Positions 16,686-27,020 of a stretch of DNA of 64,000 nt are shown here, one piece after another. A program made the position numbers and the translations under genes. The DNA is from RHKX01 sp963745755 (lineage in GTDB: Bacteria > Actinomycetota > Thermoleophilia > Solirubrobacterales > 70-9), in contig CAVUYP010000001.1 of NCBI GenBank assembly GCA_963745755.1, positions 1,984,001 to 2,048,000 on the forward strand, given 5' to 3'. Each line of letters begins with the position of its first letter. Position 1 is the first letter of the stretch. The notes beneath the pieces are model-generated. The model worked only from the letters and a program-made list of their open reading frames with translations. It searched no databases and was not told the origin of the DNA.

Positions 16686-19600
16686 TCAGCTGACCCGCGC
16701 GCGGGCTTCGCGCGTCCGTTCGGCGAGGGCAGTCGCGCCGATCCCTTCCTCGAAGGCCAGCGCGTCGCGTAGTGCGCGAGGGCGCGCTCCCGTTCGCCGA
16801 GCGTCTCGGCGAGCAGGCCGAGCGTGAAGGCTGCGCTCGAGGGGACGAAGACCCACGCCCACAGAAGCAGTTGGCCGTCGTAGGGAATGAGCTCCTCGTA
16901 GAGGTGACGGGCGGCGTCCTTGTCGTCGGTGGCGTGCGCGCATTCCGCGTAGCCCCAGAGCCGCGCGGAGTGCATGAAGTCTGCGATCAGCGGGCGGTCA
17001 GACGCGTGCCAGGCGCCGAGGACCGCGCGCGCGGTGTCGGTGTCGCCTTGTGCTGCGGCGACCGCGCCAAGAAGATGGGAGCAGTCGTACAGCGGGGTGG
17101 AGTCGAGCTGCTCCGCAATTGGGCGCGCGGCGTTCGCTTGGCTGGAGGCGAGCAGCTGGGCAATCGCCAACACGGCACCACCCATCAATACTGACGGTTC
17201 CTCGGGGGCAGGTCGTACGGTTTCCTCGATGGAGCGGTGAGCATCCTCGGATCGACCGCGGGCGAGGGCTTCGAGGGCCTGCTGGCCGTGAGCATTGGCC
17301 AGCAGCAGACGATCTCCACTGCGCTCGGCTGCCAGCAGCTCCTGATCGGCCCAATCGCAGAGGTCGTCGAGGCGTCCGAGCCTGGCGAGCGCAAGCCCCC
17401 CGGGGATCCTGCCGCCACCGAAGACCGCAATGTCCATCTCGGTGGCCTGCCTTGCGGCTTGCAGCTGGGATTCGGCATCAGGGCTTCCCAGGAGACCCCA
17501 GGTCCGGAAGAACAGCGCTTCGCCGGCGCTCTCGGGGTCGGCGCTCAGTGCCGCAACGCGGCAGGCCTCGTCAGCAAGATCGAGCGGCGTATCGCCTGGG
17601 AGTTGATCGCTGATCGTCTGTAGCGGTAGGCCGAATAGCCAGTCAGTCAGAGAGATTCGCAAGCAGCCACGCTCGGAGGCTCGCTGCGTCCAGATCCCGC
17701 CAGGTCCGGCGCAGCGATAGGCGACGACGGCCGCCCAGATCGAGGCTCCAAGGGTCGACAGCAAGCGCCTCGGCTATCAGCTCGAAGTCCTCGGTCTCAG
17801 GCGGGCGGACCCAAGTGAACGAGTCGATCACCCAGGGCACGACGTTCAGCAACATCACGTCGTCGCCGAGCTCACGCGCGAGCGCCAGCCATCCGCGGCT
17901 GAACTCCTCCAGCCGCTCGAGGTCGAACATCACCCAAAGGCACGGAATGAGCTGCGCGTAGAGGCGCTCGCGCCACAGACCGTCGGGGTCGGTCTCGACC
18001 GGGAGCAGTTCCAGCGCCTGCTCGAGCAAATCGGCCGCCTGTTCCGGCGCGGCGCGGCCGAAAGCCTGCGCGGCGGCGCGCTCGGCGTAGCGAGCGGCGC
18101 GCTCGCCCTCCCCCAGCGCCGCCGCCTCCGCGAAGTGGTGGGCAAGGTCGGCGACTGCGCTCTCGGCATCGCCGAAGCGTCGCTCCAGGGCAAGGCCGAT
18201 CTGCTGGTGGGTGTGCAGGCGGCGCATGGTGGAAAGCTCGTCCTCCAGGGTCTGCCGCACTAGTGCGTGCGCGAATCGCAGCCGGCCGGGCGAGCCGCTC
18301 TCAAGAACCAGCCGCGCGGTCAGTGCCTCATCGAGGCTGTCGAGCGCCTCGGCCATCGGCTGCTCGGCCACCTCGGCGACGATCGCTACGTCGAACTGCG
18401 CCCCGGTCACGGCGGCGACCGTGAGCAGGTCCCCCGCTTGCCGGGAGAGCCGCGAGACCCTGCGACCGACGACCTCGCGCACTCCCTCGGGGACGACGAA
18501 CTGCTCCGCGCCCTCGGCGCGAACCCAGCGCCCCTCGACCTGCTCGATCGCACCGGACTCTGCGAGGTTGCGCAGGACCTGCCCGACGAAGAACGGGTTG
18601 CCCTGCGTCTGCTCGCTGATCAGCTCGACGAGCTCCCTCGAGTCCTCGTCCAGCGCGTCGCCGCGCATTGCCTGCACGAAAGCAGCGACTCCATCGGGAT
18701 CGAGGCCGCGGACCGCGACCCGCTCCACCCCGTCGATGCGGCGCAGATCCGCCAGCACGTCGGCGAGCGGGTGTCTTCGGTCCAGCTCCGTGTCACGGTA
18801 GGTGCCGACGATCAGCAGCCGGGAGAGCCGCTCGCTGCGAACCAGGTGCATCAGCGCCTGCAGCGTCGGCTTCGGAGCCCAGTGGATGTCGTCGAGCACT
18901 AGCGACGACAGGCCGATGTTCGGACTCCATCGAGAGCCAGTCGACGAGGCCCTCGAAGATCGCCCAAGCCTCGATCTGTCCCTCGGGCACCTCCTCGACC
19001 AGCTCGGGCACGAGCCTGGCAAGCACCCCACCGCGTAACTCGAGCACCCGCTCGCGCGTCGCCTCATCGACGCTCACCAGGTAGTGGCGCAGCGCCTCGG
19101 CGAACGGTTGGTAGGCGACCGCGAGATCCTCGTCGACGCGGCCGAAGAGGACCAGCGCGCCCTGCTCATGAGCGCGGGCGGCAATCTCCTGAGCGAGCCG
19201 CGTCTTACCCGCCCCCGGTTCGCCGGCCAGCAAGGCGACGCGGACACGACCAACCACCTGCCGCCAGAGCCCGTCGAGGCGCTCGACCTCGGCCGCTCGA
19301 CCGACGAACGAATATGCCGACTCGAACGCGAGCCTCGGCGGCAGCGGCACCGGCGCGAGGCCCCCGGCCTCCGCCAGGGGAGCCCAGCCGACCTCGACGG
19401 CCCCAACCGGTTCCGCCAGGCCCTTGAGCTCGATCGGCCCAAGTGAGGTGTAGGCGTGGCCGCCGCGCGATCCGGCGAGCACGCGAACCGTCTCGGTCCC
19501 GAGGATCTGCCCGGCGGCGGCGGCCGCGCACAGACGCGCCGCCTCGACGACTGCCGTCCCGTGCAGGTCGCCGTCGTCGGCCACGGTCACGTCACCCGAG

Positions 19601-19887
19601 GAGACCCCGACGCGCAGCGGCAGGCTCTCCTCGCCGCCACGCGCGTGTGCCTCGACGGCCTGCTGCATCGAGACGGCGGTCGCCAGTGCATCCGCGGCCC
19701 CGGTGAACTCGACCATCAGGCCATCGCCGAGACTCTTGATCTCCCGGCCGCCGTGTGCGTCGACAGCGTTGCGGAGCAGATCCAGGTGCGACTCCTGGAC
19801 GACGCCGAAGCGCTCATCGCCCAGCCGAGCAAGGGCCTCCGTGGAGGCCACCGCATCGGTGAACAGAACCGTCAGTGTCGCTTCCAC
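16686..19887 (-). pseudogene. adenylate cyclase-AAA ATPase-TPR regulator, frameshifted (cassette 3)
   Basis: The parts of one roughly 1060-aa protein are spread over three frames. The N-terminal class III nucleotide cyclase domain (LFTDAVASTEALARLGDERF, GDGLMVEFTGA) is followed by an AAA/STAND ATPase with Walker A AGEPGAGKTRL and Walker B SLVLDDIHWA, then TPR-like helices. Breaks: near 18917 (one-base shift just before the Walker B strand), at 17642-17649 (a tandem TGAC duplication on the coding strand that creates a premature stop) and near 16770 (one missing base). Correcting them gives a continuous protein ending EARARVS at 16686. Intact relatives are multidomain signalling ATPases. Either a decayed gene or base-calling errors; the 4-bp duplication favours a real event. 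Confidence 0.8.
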
Positions 19888-19957
19888 ATACCCGACCTTA
19901 CCCGCCGGTCATACGGGGCGCGACCCCCGGCGTCCCTTCGCTTGAGTTGGGTCTGCG

Positions 19958-20149
19958 ATTGGGCACCAACGCCCTTCTGGTGCCCAAACCCAACCCAATC
20001 CCCGGTAATCCACGGGTACCCGCGTTGGATCATCAGGTGAGCGGTCTGACCACGAACCGCTTGCTAGAGCCAACCCCACGGCTTCAGGCACTCCAACGCC
20101 TCCCCGCATCGCACCCAGGAGGTCGCCGGTTCGAGTCCGGCTAGCTCCA
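19958..20149 (+). repeat. 192-bp attachment module, copy 3
   Basis: Hairpin arms TTGGGCACCA (19959-19968) and TGGTGCCCAA (19978-19987) with a 9-nt loop, then CCCAATCCCCGGTAATCC, CACGAACCGCTTGCTAGAGCC ending at 20071, and an exact 42-nt tRNA-Ala(CGC) 3' half at 20108-20149. Spacings are the same as copies 1 and 4. It lies about 70 bp upstream of the cassette 3 gene start. The remaining gap to 20272 shows no other element. Confidence 0.85.
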
Positions 20150-20272
20150 CTGCCTAGAGCCTCGGGGCATCCTGCCATTGAGATCATGGCTGGAGGCCAG
20201 CTGCCGGATTCAACTACTTCAGGACCCGAATCCCCTGCGCGGCGATCCCGCGGCCGTATTAGGGTCATCGCA

Positions 20273-22525
20273 ATGGCAACTGCGGAATACAACCGGCCTG
20301 CCGAACTCGGAGGAGAACATTTCGAGTTGATCGACTCGAAGCTTCGGCCGGCCGAGCTCCGCGTCGGCGGCGTCTCGCGGTCGGAACTCTGCGCCCTTTT
20401 GGATACGAGCCAGGCGACCGTGGCAGTGATTGCCGCACCACCGGGCTACGGGAAATCAACGCTCCTCGCCCAGTGGGAATCGCAGTCTCAGACCCCCTTT
20501 GCATGGTTAACCGTCGACGGAGGAGACAACGACCCGATCGTGCTGCTCGCGTACCTGGCGAGGGCGCTGGAGAGCGTCGTGGCGCTCGACCGACAGTTCT
20601 ACGAGGCACTGGCGACGCCTGGGGCTTCGGTCGAAGCGAAGCTGCTCCCACAGATGCGCGCCGCCCTCTGCGCGGCGCAGTCGCCGCTCGTGCTCGTGCT
20701 CGACGATTTCCACCTACTCACGGACACCAGGAGTGTTGACATCGTCCACTCCCTCGCCGGCGAAATCCCGGGCCATTCGAAACTCGTCGTCTCCGGTCAA
20801 GCCAACCCGTCGCGAGGCTTTGCCGATCTCCGTGCCCACGACGGGCTGCTCGAAATTGATGTCGGGGCACTGCGAATGGATGAGGACGAGGCCTCCCAGC
20901 TCTTGCATGCCGCCGGCATCGAACTTGACGAACCAGCGCTGTCGGAGCTACTCGAGGAAACCGAGGGCTGGCCGGCCGGCATCTACCTGGCAGCGTTGGC
21001 AATCGACCGTGATCCGGACGCGACCGGGATCGGTTGGGGCCATCGAGGCGGCCGCCGGTTCGTAGCCGAATACGTTCGCGCGGAGTTGATCGCCCGCACC
21101 GACGGCGACGAGCTTCGCTTTCTGACGAGAACATCGGTGCTAGACCCGGTGTCGGGAGAGCTGTGCGACGAGGTGCTCGAAACCAGCGGCTCCGAGAGCC
21201 GGCTCGCCGCGCTCACGGAATCTAATCTGTTCGTCGCTCCGCTCGACGCCGACGGCACCTGGTTCCGCTATCACCACCTCTTCAGATCCACCCTCCGTGA
21301 GGAGCTTGAACGAATGGAGCCGGGTGCAGCGAAGGATCTACTCTGCCGCGCCTCCGCTGCATACGAGCGCCACGGCAGGATCGACCTTGCCGTCGACTGC
21401 GCACAGGAAGCTGGGGACGTATCGAGGGTTGCGCAGTTGGTTGCCGTTCATGCTCCCGCCGAGTACCGGAGGGGCCGGGCCGCCACCATCGACCGCTGGA
21501 TGGATTGGATCGAGGAGCAAAGCGGCTTCCGGAACAACCCGGAGATCGCGGCGATCGGGGCGTGGTTCGCCGCCCTGTTCGGCCATGCTTCGAGGTCCGA
21601 TCGCCTCGCCGATCTAGCCCGCCGAGCCATCCTCACGGAGGACGCTGCTGTTCCGCCGGGGCCGGCGGACTGCTGCCTGAGACTGCTCAGCGCCGCCCAA
21701 TGTGCCCGCGGTGTGGACAGGATGAGATTCGACAGCGGATTCGTTGTCGAATTCGTCGGCCCGGCCAGCCCCTGGTGGCCGCCCGCGGCCTTGATCCTGG
21801 CCCTATCGCACCGCCTGGCCGGTGACACGAGCTCGGCTGACGACCTCTTTGCGGATGTCGCGGAGGCGGGAATGGAGACCGGTGCGGTGAACGCGGCTGC
21901 GGCAGCGCTCGCTGAGCGGGCCACGATCGCCGCGGACCGCGGCGACTGGGAGCACGTCCATCGGCTTGTGGAACACGCGGATTCGGTCGTCAAGAGTGGG
22001 CGCCTTGATGAGTATCCCGGCATATCTCTCGTCCACACCGCGGCAGCAAGACTTGCCCTTCATCGTGGCGAGACGTCCCATGCCCAGAAACGCCTGATCC
22101 TGGCCCAGCGGCTGAGGCCGGACCTGAATCGGGCTATGGCCAGCCTGGCAATCCAACTCAGGCTCCAACTCGCCGCGGCCTACCTCTCATTGGCCGATGT
22201 CGCGGGTGCGCGTACGGTGCTACGTGAGACCGGGGCTCTCCTGCGGCGGGGATCGGACTTCGGCATTCTGAACTCCGAGTTCGATGAGCTGACCGGCAAG
22301 CTCGAGGGCGGTCAGTCGGCGACTCCGGGCGTCACGACCCTGACCCCGGCCGAGCTCCGCCTGCTTCCGCAGCTTTCCACCCACCTCTCGTTTCCTGAGA
22401 TCGGAGAACGCCTGTTTCTCTCGCGACACACGATCAAGTCACAGGCGATCTCCATTTACCGCAAGCTTGAGGTCACGTCGAGGGGTGACGCGGTCGCGCG
22501 GGCCCAGGACCTCGGGCTCCTCTGA
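20273..22525 (+). CDS. MalT-type LuxR ATPase transcriptional regulator (cassette 4)
   Basis: 750 aa from the ATG at 20273; an in-frame ATG at 20186 would add a low-quality 29-residue extension. The N-terminal STAND-type ATPase has Walker A APPGYGKSTLL (55-65) and Walker B VLVLDDFHLL, then MalT-like signatures (GWPAGIYLAALA, RYHHLFRSTLREEL), a long TPR-like alpha-helical region, and a C-terminal LuxR helix-turn-helix (LTPAELRLLPQLSTHLSFPEIGERLFLSRHTIKS-type, last 60 residues). Such regulators bind an inducer through the helical region and activate transcription with ATP. It opens cassette 4 and may control the propeller operons there, whose upstream regions contain GGGATGAA boxes resembling MalT half-sites. 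Confidence 0.9.
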   Translation: MATAEYNRPAELGGEHFELIDSKLRPAELRVGGVSRSELCALLDTSQATVAVIAAPPGYGKSTLLAQWESQSQTPFAWLTVDGGDNDPIVLLAYLARALESVVALDRQFYEALATPGASVEAKLLPQMRAALCAAQSPLVLVLDDFHLLTDTRSVDIVHSLAGEIPGHSKLVVSGQANPSRGFADLRAHDGLLEIDVGALRMDEDEASQLLHAAGIELDEPALSELLEETEGWPAGIYLAALAIDRDPDATGIGWGHRGGRRFVAEYVRAELIARTDGDELRFLTRTSVLDPVSGELCDEVLETSGSESRLAALTESNLFVAPLDADGTWFRYHHLFRSTLREELERMEPGAAKDLLCRASAAYERHGRIDLAVDCAQEAGDVSRVAQLVAVHAPAEYRRGRAATIDRWMDWIEEQSGFRNNPEIAAIGAWFAALFGHASRSDRLADLARRAILTEDAAVPPGPADCCLRLLSAAQCARGVDRMRFDSGFVVEFVGPASPWWPPAALILALSHRLAGDTSSADDLFADVAEAGMETGAVNAAAAALAERATIAADRGDWEHVHRLVEHADSVVKSGRLDEYPGISLVHTAAARLALHRGETSHAQKRLILAQRLRPDLNRAMASLAIQLRLQLAAAYLSLADVAGARTVLRETGALLRRGSDFGILNSEFDELTGKLEGGQSATPGVTTLTPAELRLLPQLSTHLSFPEIGERLFLSRHTIKSQAISIYRKLEVTSRGDAVARAQDLGLL

Positions 22526-22655
22526 TACATCCCCTCGCAGGCCGGATCATCCAATCGGGACGATGACTTTCGGCTCCTCGTCTGCTCCCATTGGAGGGTG
22601 ACGAGGTTCGACCTTTCAGTTGGCTGTGGCACCCATCGCCTTGCGCAGTGCCGCG

Positions 22656-22997
22656 ATGCCTGAGCATGAGGATCGCCTCCGCAGCCTCGCCGTAAGCGAC
22701 AGGGCCTTTGTGCGATCAGTTCTGGGCATCGAGCTCGACACGGCGGAGCTCGCCCATCTCGAACCCCGTACTCACGCTCTGATCCGTCTGGGCGCCACGC
22801 TCGCGGTCGAGACGGTCCCGAACTCCTGCAAGGCGAGCGTCGAAGCGGCATTGGCCGCCGGAGCCAGCGTTGACGAGGTCGTCGGCACGGTAATCGCGGT
22901 GGCACCGGCGATCGGGCTTGCCCGGGTTGTCGCCGCAGCGCCTGAGATCGGGCTCGCCCTCGGCTATGACGTCGAGGATGCCCTCGAGTCCAGTTAA
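22656..22997 (+). CDS. small carboxymuconolactone decarboxylase/AhpD-fold protein
   Basis: 113 aa from the ATG at 22656; a TTG 36 nt upstream is possible. The helical pattern LEPRTHALIRLGATLAVE, then SVEAALAAGASVDEVVGTVI and the APAIGLARVVAAAPEI helix, fits the CMD fold. AhpD-type enzymes carry a CxxC; here only a single Cys is visible (NSCKAS), so a thiol-redox role is doubtful. It follows the LuxR regulator by 130 bp on the same strand. Likely a small oligomeric helical protein; function unknown. Confidence 0.65.
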   Translation: MPEHEDRLRSLAVSDRAFVRSVLGIELDTAELAHLEPRTHALIRLGATLAVETVPNSCKASVEAALAAGASVDEVVGTVIAVAPAIGLARVVAAAPEIGLALGYDVEDALESS

Positions 22998-23041
22998 CCG
23001 GCCCTCCCTTAGGCGAGCTGCCTGCGTCTTTGAAACCGGCG

Positions 23042-24700
23042 TCAGCCGCCCGAGGACTTCGGCTGGACCTGGAAGACGAACAACGAACCGCCGTTACCCA
23101 TCGTGTAGTAGCGACCGCCGTAGCCGACGTTGATCAGGCTTCCCGGTGCGGTTGAGGGGCCGTCCGCGGACTCGGCGATTGTCTTGCCGGTGGCCTCATC
23201 GACCCAAAGAACGCTCTCGGTGTAGTCGAAGCCGGTGGCGATTTCGGCAGTGGTGGTGTCGGGGTTGATGTTCTGGCTCATCAGGACCCGGCTCTCCGGT
23301 GAGCCGACCATCGAGAAGTAATCGCTCGTCCACCAATCGGGTCGACTCCATTGCGTCTTCATCTTCCCGGTCGCCTGGTCGAGATGGATCGCGTAGACGC
23401 CCTTGAGGAAGTAGTCCTGGGCGAAGATCAGGCTGTTGTCCTGGTCGACCCCCGGAGCTGCAGGCGTCTCACTCGTGGTGGCGCCGGAGGCCACCGGGAA
23501 CGACTTGCCCCACGGGCAGATCTGGTGGACGTCGTTCGGATCGTCCTGGTTGACCGCGAAGAGGCACTGCGGCGTCTTCGTCGATGGATTCGCGTTGCTG
23601 TTGGCGATCACCCAGTTGCCCATGACGACCGGGGACGCACCGCCGGCCTGGCCCTTGAGGATGACCTTTGGCTCCCACGACTTGTCCTGCGTGAGCGTCT
23701 GGCTTACGGGGTCCCAGATCACCCGGACGAGGCTCTTGGCGCCGTTTCCGTACATGTAGATCTTGCCGTTGTGCTTGACGGCGATCGTCCGGGCGGTGAC
23801 GTTCTGGTCGATCTGGATCGAGTCGAGGTTCTTCATCGTGTCCGGGTCGACCGCGACGAAGTTGCTGTTCGGCGCGGCGCCGTAATCGGCAGGGCATGAC
23901 GACATCGCGTTGTTGGTCTGGGTCGGGCAGCCGACCGACCGCGTCTGCGACTTCATCAACAGGGTCCCCCGGTCATCGGGGGCGACGACCATGCCATCGA
24001 AGTTGTGATCGATCGCCGGCGTGCCCTCGATCGGCTGCGGCTTCGACGCCAGGATGGCACCGGAGTCAGGGTCGAGCTTCCAGAAGGTGTGCCCGGCGGC
24101 CGCGGCCAAGGTGCCGTCCTTGATGACGGCGAGGCTGCCGAGGGCGAGCCACTGCCCAGAGATGTTGACGTTGGTCAGATAGGTGCGCCAGATCTCCTTG
24201 CCGGTCGAGGGATCGAACTTGGAGACGTACTGCCCGGAGCCCGGCACGATCCCGCCGGCCCAGAGGTATCCGGCTTCAGGGCCGTCGAAGACGACGAGTC
24301 CGATGCCGCCCGGGTAGGTGGTCTCAGACTGGTAGCGGAAGACCTGGTTGTCTCCGGTCAGCGAACCCGTAAACGAGCCGCACGGTTGCACTCCCGAGCG
24401 GACGTTGTCGGTGTGCTCCGGAGCGCCGATCGCGGGGAAGTAGCCCTGGTAGTTGTTGGCCGGGTCGCCCGCGTACTTCTCGATGCACCTGGTTTCCTTC
24501 TGGAACAGGGTCTGATCGCCGGGGATCGGGCCGGTCGTGTCGGTCGTCTGACCAACGAACCCGTTCAGGTTCGTCTTGACGTCACCGTTGGTCCCGGAAA
24601 GCGTCGGAATCAGGATCACCAGCAGGAGCAGCAGCAGGGCGAGGACGAGCTCGCCGAGCGGTTTGACGATCCTCCAGGCGAAGTGAAGTGCGTGCCTCAT
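23042..24700 (-). CDS. membrane-anchored beta-propeller (quinoprotein-like), copy 1
   Basis: 552 aa starting at the ATG that overlaps the upstream gene's stop (ATGA). An N-terminal signal-anchor helix (about residues 12-36, Leu-rich) is followed by an extracytoplasmic beta-propeller with blade motifs of the PQQ-like type (SKFDPSTGKEIWRT, TFWKLDPDSGAILASK, GVYAIHLDQATGKMKTQW, VLWVDEATGKTIAES). Several cysteines (RCIEKY, QPCGSF, GCPTQ, SSCPADYG, CLFAV, ICPWG) suggest disulfides outside the cytoplasm. No canonical PQQ dehydrogenase active site was recognised, so 'quinoprotein-like' is structural only. It forms an operon with the preceding multi-helix membrane protein; a second, decayed copy of the pair lies at 27080-29512. 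Confidence 0.75.
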   Translation of the reverse strand: MRHALHFAWRIVKPLGELVLALLLLLLVILIPTLSGTNGDVKTNLNGFVGQTTDTTGPIPGDQTLFQKETRCIEKYAGDPANNYQGYFPAIGAPEHTDNVRSGVQPCGSFTGSLTGDNQVFRYQSETTYPGGIGLVVFDGPEAGYLWAGGIVPGSGQYVSKFDPSTGKEIWRTYLTNVNISGQWLALGSLAVIKDGTLAAAAGHTFWKLDPDSGAILASKPQPIEGTPAIDHNFDGMVVAPDDRGTLLMKSQTRSVGCPTQTNNAMSSCPADYGAAPNSNFVAVDPDTMKNLDSIQIDQNVTARTIAVKHNGKIYMYGNGAKSLVRVIWDPVSQTLTQDKSWEPKVILKGQAGGASPVVMGNWVIANSNANPSTKTPQCLFAVNQDDPNDVHQICPWGKSFPVASGATTSETPAAPGVDQDNSLIFAQDYFLKGVYAIHLDQATGKMKTQWSRPDWWTSDYFSMVGSPESRVLMSQNINPDTTTAEIATGFDYTESVLWVDEATGKTIAESADGPSTAPGSLINVGYGGRYYTMGNGGSLFVFQVQPKSSGG

Positions 24701-25425
24701 GCTGCGCCTCCTGAAACGGCCGCGTGAGTTCGCCTCCGCTGCTCCAGGGTCATCACGATGCTCGTCGCCAGGAGCCAGACGACGAAGGCGACCTCCCAGG
24801 CCACGCGACCCAGTGCTCCGTCGGCGGCGTTGAGGACGTTGGCGGCGAAGAATGGCGTCATGAACCCGCTGACCGACAGCAGGGCGGCGATCACGGCGAG
24901 GATGCCGATCGCCTTCGGCAGTACCTGCGTCTGGAAGACGACCTTGGCGACGGCGAAGAAGAAGATCGAGAGCAACCCGCCACTCAGTGCGATCAGGAGT
25001 GCCGAGGCCGTATAGAGAGTCGGGACGACATCGGCCTGGGCGGCGCTGGTGGCCAGACCCGCGGTGGAGACGAGCATATGGCCGGCGAGGCCGAGCACCG
25101 CGGCAGAGACGCCGCCGATCAGTGCGATCGACGAGCCTCTTCCATCCTCGCCTTCGGCTCGCTTCAGCACCGCCCAGATGGTCCCGAGAAACCACAGGAA
25201 CAGGGAGAACCCGAGAACCGAGAACAGGACCGCGACCTTGATCTGAGTCAGATGAGCGGCCAGGTAGGCGGGAGCAAGGTCGGCCTGGGCGATGTTCGGG
25301 AGCTTAGGATCGCCACCCGGATCGGCACCGAGGAAGAACACCACGAAGCTGACCACGAACAGCAGGGCAGCGAGCAATCCGCTCGCGGCACCCATCTGCT
25401 CCCACGAGCCGGTGCGCTTCGTCAT
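24697..25425 (-). CDS. six-helix membrane protein partner of the propeller, copy 1
   Basis: 242 aa with about six hydrophobic helices and a conserved-looking N-terminus (SWEQMGAASGLLAALLFV), a LPNIAQADLAPAYLAAHL segment after helix 1 and FLWFLGTIWAVLKRAEG after helix 2. These features recur in the damaged copy at 28746-29512. No definite family is recognised (the topology resembles DUF4386-like proteins). Overlapping start and stop with the propeller gene imply a stoichiometric membrane complex. About 70 bp upstream lie GGGATGAA boxes. Confidence 0.7.
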   Translation of the reverse strand: MTKRTGSWEQMGAASGLLAALLFVVSFVVFFLGADPGGDPKLPNIAQADLAPAYLAAHLTQIKVAVLFSVLGFSLFLWFLGTIWAVLKRAEGEDGRGSSIALIGGVSAAVLGLAGHMLVSTAGLATSAAQADVVPTLYTASALLIALSGGLLSIFFFAVAKVVFQTQVLPKAIGILAVIAALLSVSGFMTPFFAANVLNAADGALGRVAWEVAFVVWLLATSIVMTLEQRRRTHAAVSGGAA

Positions 25426-25498
25426 CGGCCGAGGATTGATTGAGAACTGGTCACCGATCGAACCTAATCGCGGATCAGGTGTGCTTCATCACCCCGCT

Positions 25499-25527
25499 GG
25501 GATGAATCGACGGCCCGGCGGGATGAA
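25499..25527 (+). promoter_or_regulatory. paired GGGATGAA boxes upstream of the copy 1 operon
   Basis: Two direct GGGATGAA repeats (25499-25506 and 25520-25527) are separated by exactly 21 bp start to start, two helical turns, 74-102 bp upstream of the operon start at 25425. The sequence resembles the GGGGA(T/G)GAGG half-site known for E. coli MalT. Because a MalT-type regulator is encoded in the same cassette, these are candidate binding sites; that link is inference. Confidence 0.45.
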
Positions 25528-25542
25528 GTCCGAAACCGGGGA

Positions 25543-26976
25543 TCAGGCGTCGGGCTGCGCAGTTATCCGGCCGGTCGCCACCGCATCGCAGACGGCGGCG
25601 TAGTCACGCTCGTTCTGATCAGCGTAGGTCTCGGCGAAATCACCCAGGGTCCGGTCGAAGGATTCGCCGCTCCCCAGATAGCTCCCGATCGCGATCCCGT
25701 CGCCGGCCCGCGCGTGGGCTCGCGCCAGCGTCCGGCCACAGACGCCGGCGTAGTACCGGAGCGCCACCGGGTTCATGCGCTCCACGACGGCCGAGCCCTT
25801 GGCGTCCCAGAGCTGCCGCACGTAGTAGTGACGCTCGGCGCCGTCGACATCGCTGTTGCTGACCCAGCCGAGCATGATGTCGGAGGCCCCCTGCGTCAGC
25901 CGCTGGCCCTCGACCACCCGGCGACCGTGGTGCTCGTAATCACTGGGGCCGAGGAACGGCTCGAGCACCGACGCCTCGGCCTCCTTGAACTGCAGGAAGA
26001 GCGGGTCGCCGGCGTCGCGGCCGAGCAGCAGCATGATCCAGGCCCGAGTCCCGACGCTGCCCACGCCGACGACCTTGCGAGCGGCGTCCACGTAGCGGAA
26101 GCGCTCGAGCAACTTCCGGCGATCGGCGGAGAGCGTCGCCCGGTAGGAGCGGACCAGCGAGCGCAGTGCCTCGTCGACGGCTTCGTGCTGATCGGATGGG
26201 AAAAGGTCGCGGAGCGGCACGACGACGGGTGGATCACTGCGGATCCGCGCCTCCCCGTCGACGATTTCCGTGAGCTTCTCGAAGGCCCTGAGGCTGTCCT
26301 TGGCGCGCGCCTTGGCAATCGTCTTCTCGGCCCTAGCGATCTGCTTCTTCGTACCCTCGGCCTGCGCCCCGGCCAGGATCTCGTCGGCCTCGACCCGCGA
26401 ATACCAGAGGTCGAGGTTGCGGCAGTCCGCGTACTCCCTGATCGCCTCGCGATACGACCGGCCGACCTCGCGGTTTACGCCGACCCGATCCTTGCGCTTG
26501 AAGCCGCGATCCCTGCCGGCGATCTCGAAGCTGGCCGCGAGGCGCTTCAGATCCCACTCGAATGGGCCGGGCAGCGTCTCGTCGAAGTCGTTGACGTCGA
26601 AGACGAGGCTGCGGTCGGGCGCCCCGAAGACGCCGAAGTTGGAGAGGTGGGCGTCGCCGCAGAGCTGGGTCTCGAGCCCGGTCGTCGGGGAGCCCGTGAG
26701 GTCGCTGGCCATGATCGAGGCGGCGCCACGATAGAAGGTGAAAGCCGAGACCAGCATCCGCCCGTACCGCAACGGCACGAGCTCCGGCACCCGCGTCGCA
26801 GCCTGCTCCTCGAGCAGGTCGACCGGATCCCGCCGATCGGGCACGGGCTCCCATTCGCCGTGGGAGCTGCGCGGGACCCGGCTCCGTGCCTCCTTGCCGC
26901 GGGCCCTGCGCTCGTCGACGGTCAGGTGCTCGACGACGGTCTCAGCGGCTGTGGCGGACCTCTTGGCGGCGTTCAT
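25543..26976 (-). CDS. DUF2252 protein (kinase-like fold, unknown function)
   Basis: 477 aa. Diagnostic DUF2252 segments are present: RYGRMLVSAFTFYRGAA, CGDAHLSNFGVFGAPDRSLVFDVNDFDET, FEWDLKRLAASFEIAGR, and later VGVGSVGTRAWIMLL with LFLQFKEAEASVL and GQRLTQGASDIMLGW. The GDAHLSN...FDxNDFDE pair resembles the catalytic and metal-binding loops of aminoglycoside-phosphotransferase-like kinases. A phosphotransferase activity is plausible but unproven for the family. It sits alone between the two copies of the membrane/propeller operon, all on the minus strand. Confidence 0.9.
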   Translation of the reverse strand: MNAAKRSATAAETVVEHLTVDERRARGKEARSRVPRSSHGEWEPVPDRRDPVDLLEEQAATRVPELVPLRYGRMLVSAFTFYRGAASIMASDLTGSPTTGLETQLCGDAHLSNFGVFGAPDRSLVFDVNDFDETLPGPFEWDLKRLAASFEIAGRDRGFKRKDRVGVNREVGRSYREAIREYADCRNLDLWYSRVEADEILAGAQAEGTKKQIARAEKTIAKARAKDSLRAFEKLTEIVDGEARIRSDPPVVVPLRDLFPSDQHEAVDEALRSLVRSYRATLSADRRKLLERFRYVDAARKVVGVGSVGTRAWIMLLLGRDAGDPLFLQFKEAEASVLEPFLGPSDYEHHGRRVVEGQRLTQGASDIMLGWVSNSDVDGAERHYYVRQLWDAKGSAVVERMNPVALRYYAGVCGRTLARAHARAGDGIAIGSYLGSGESFDRTLGDFAETYADQNERDYAAVCDAVATGRITAQPDA

Positions 26977-27020
26977 CGGCTACACGCTACTCCGGCAACC
27001 CGCTCCGTCGCCGGCCTCAG

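Noticed and set aside
18900..18930. Programmed ribosomal frameshifting in the cyclase-ATPase gene
   Set aside because: There is no slippery heptamer with a downstream structure, and two further unrelated breaks occur in the same gene.
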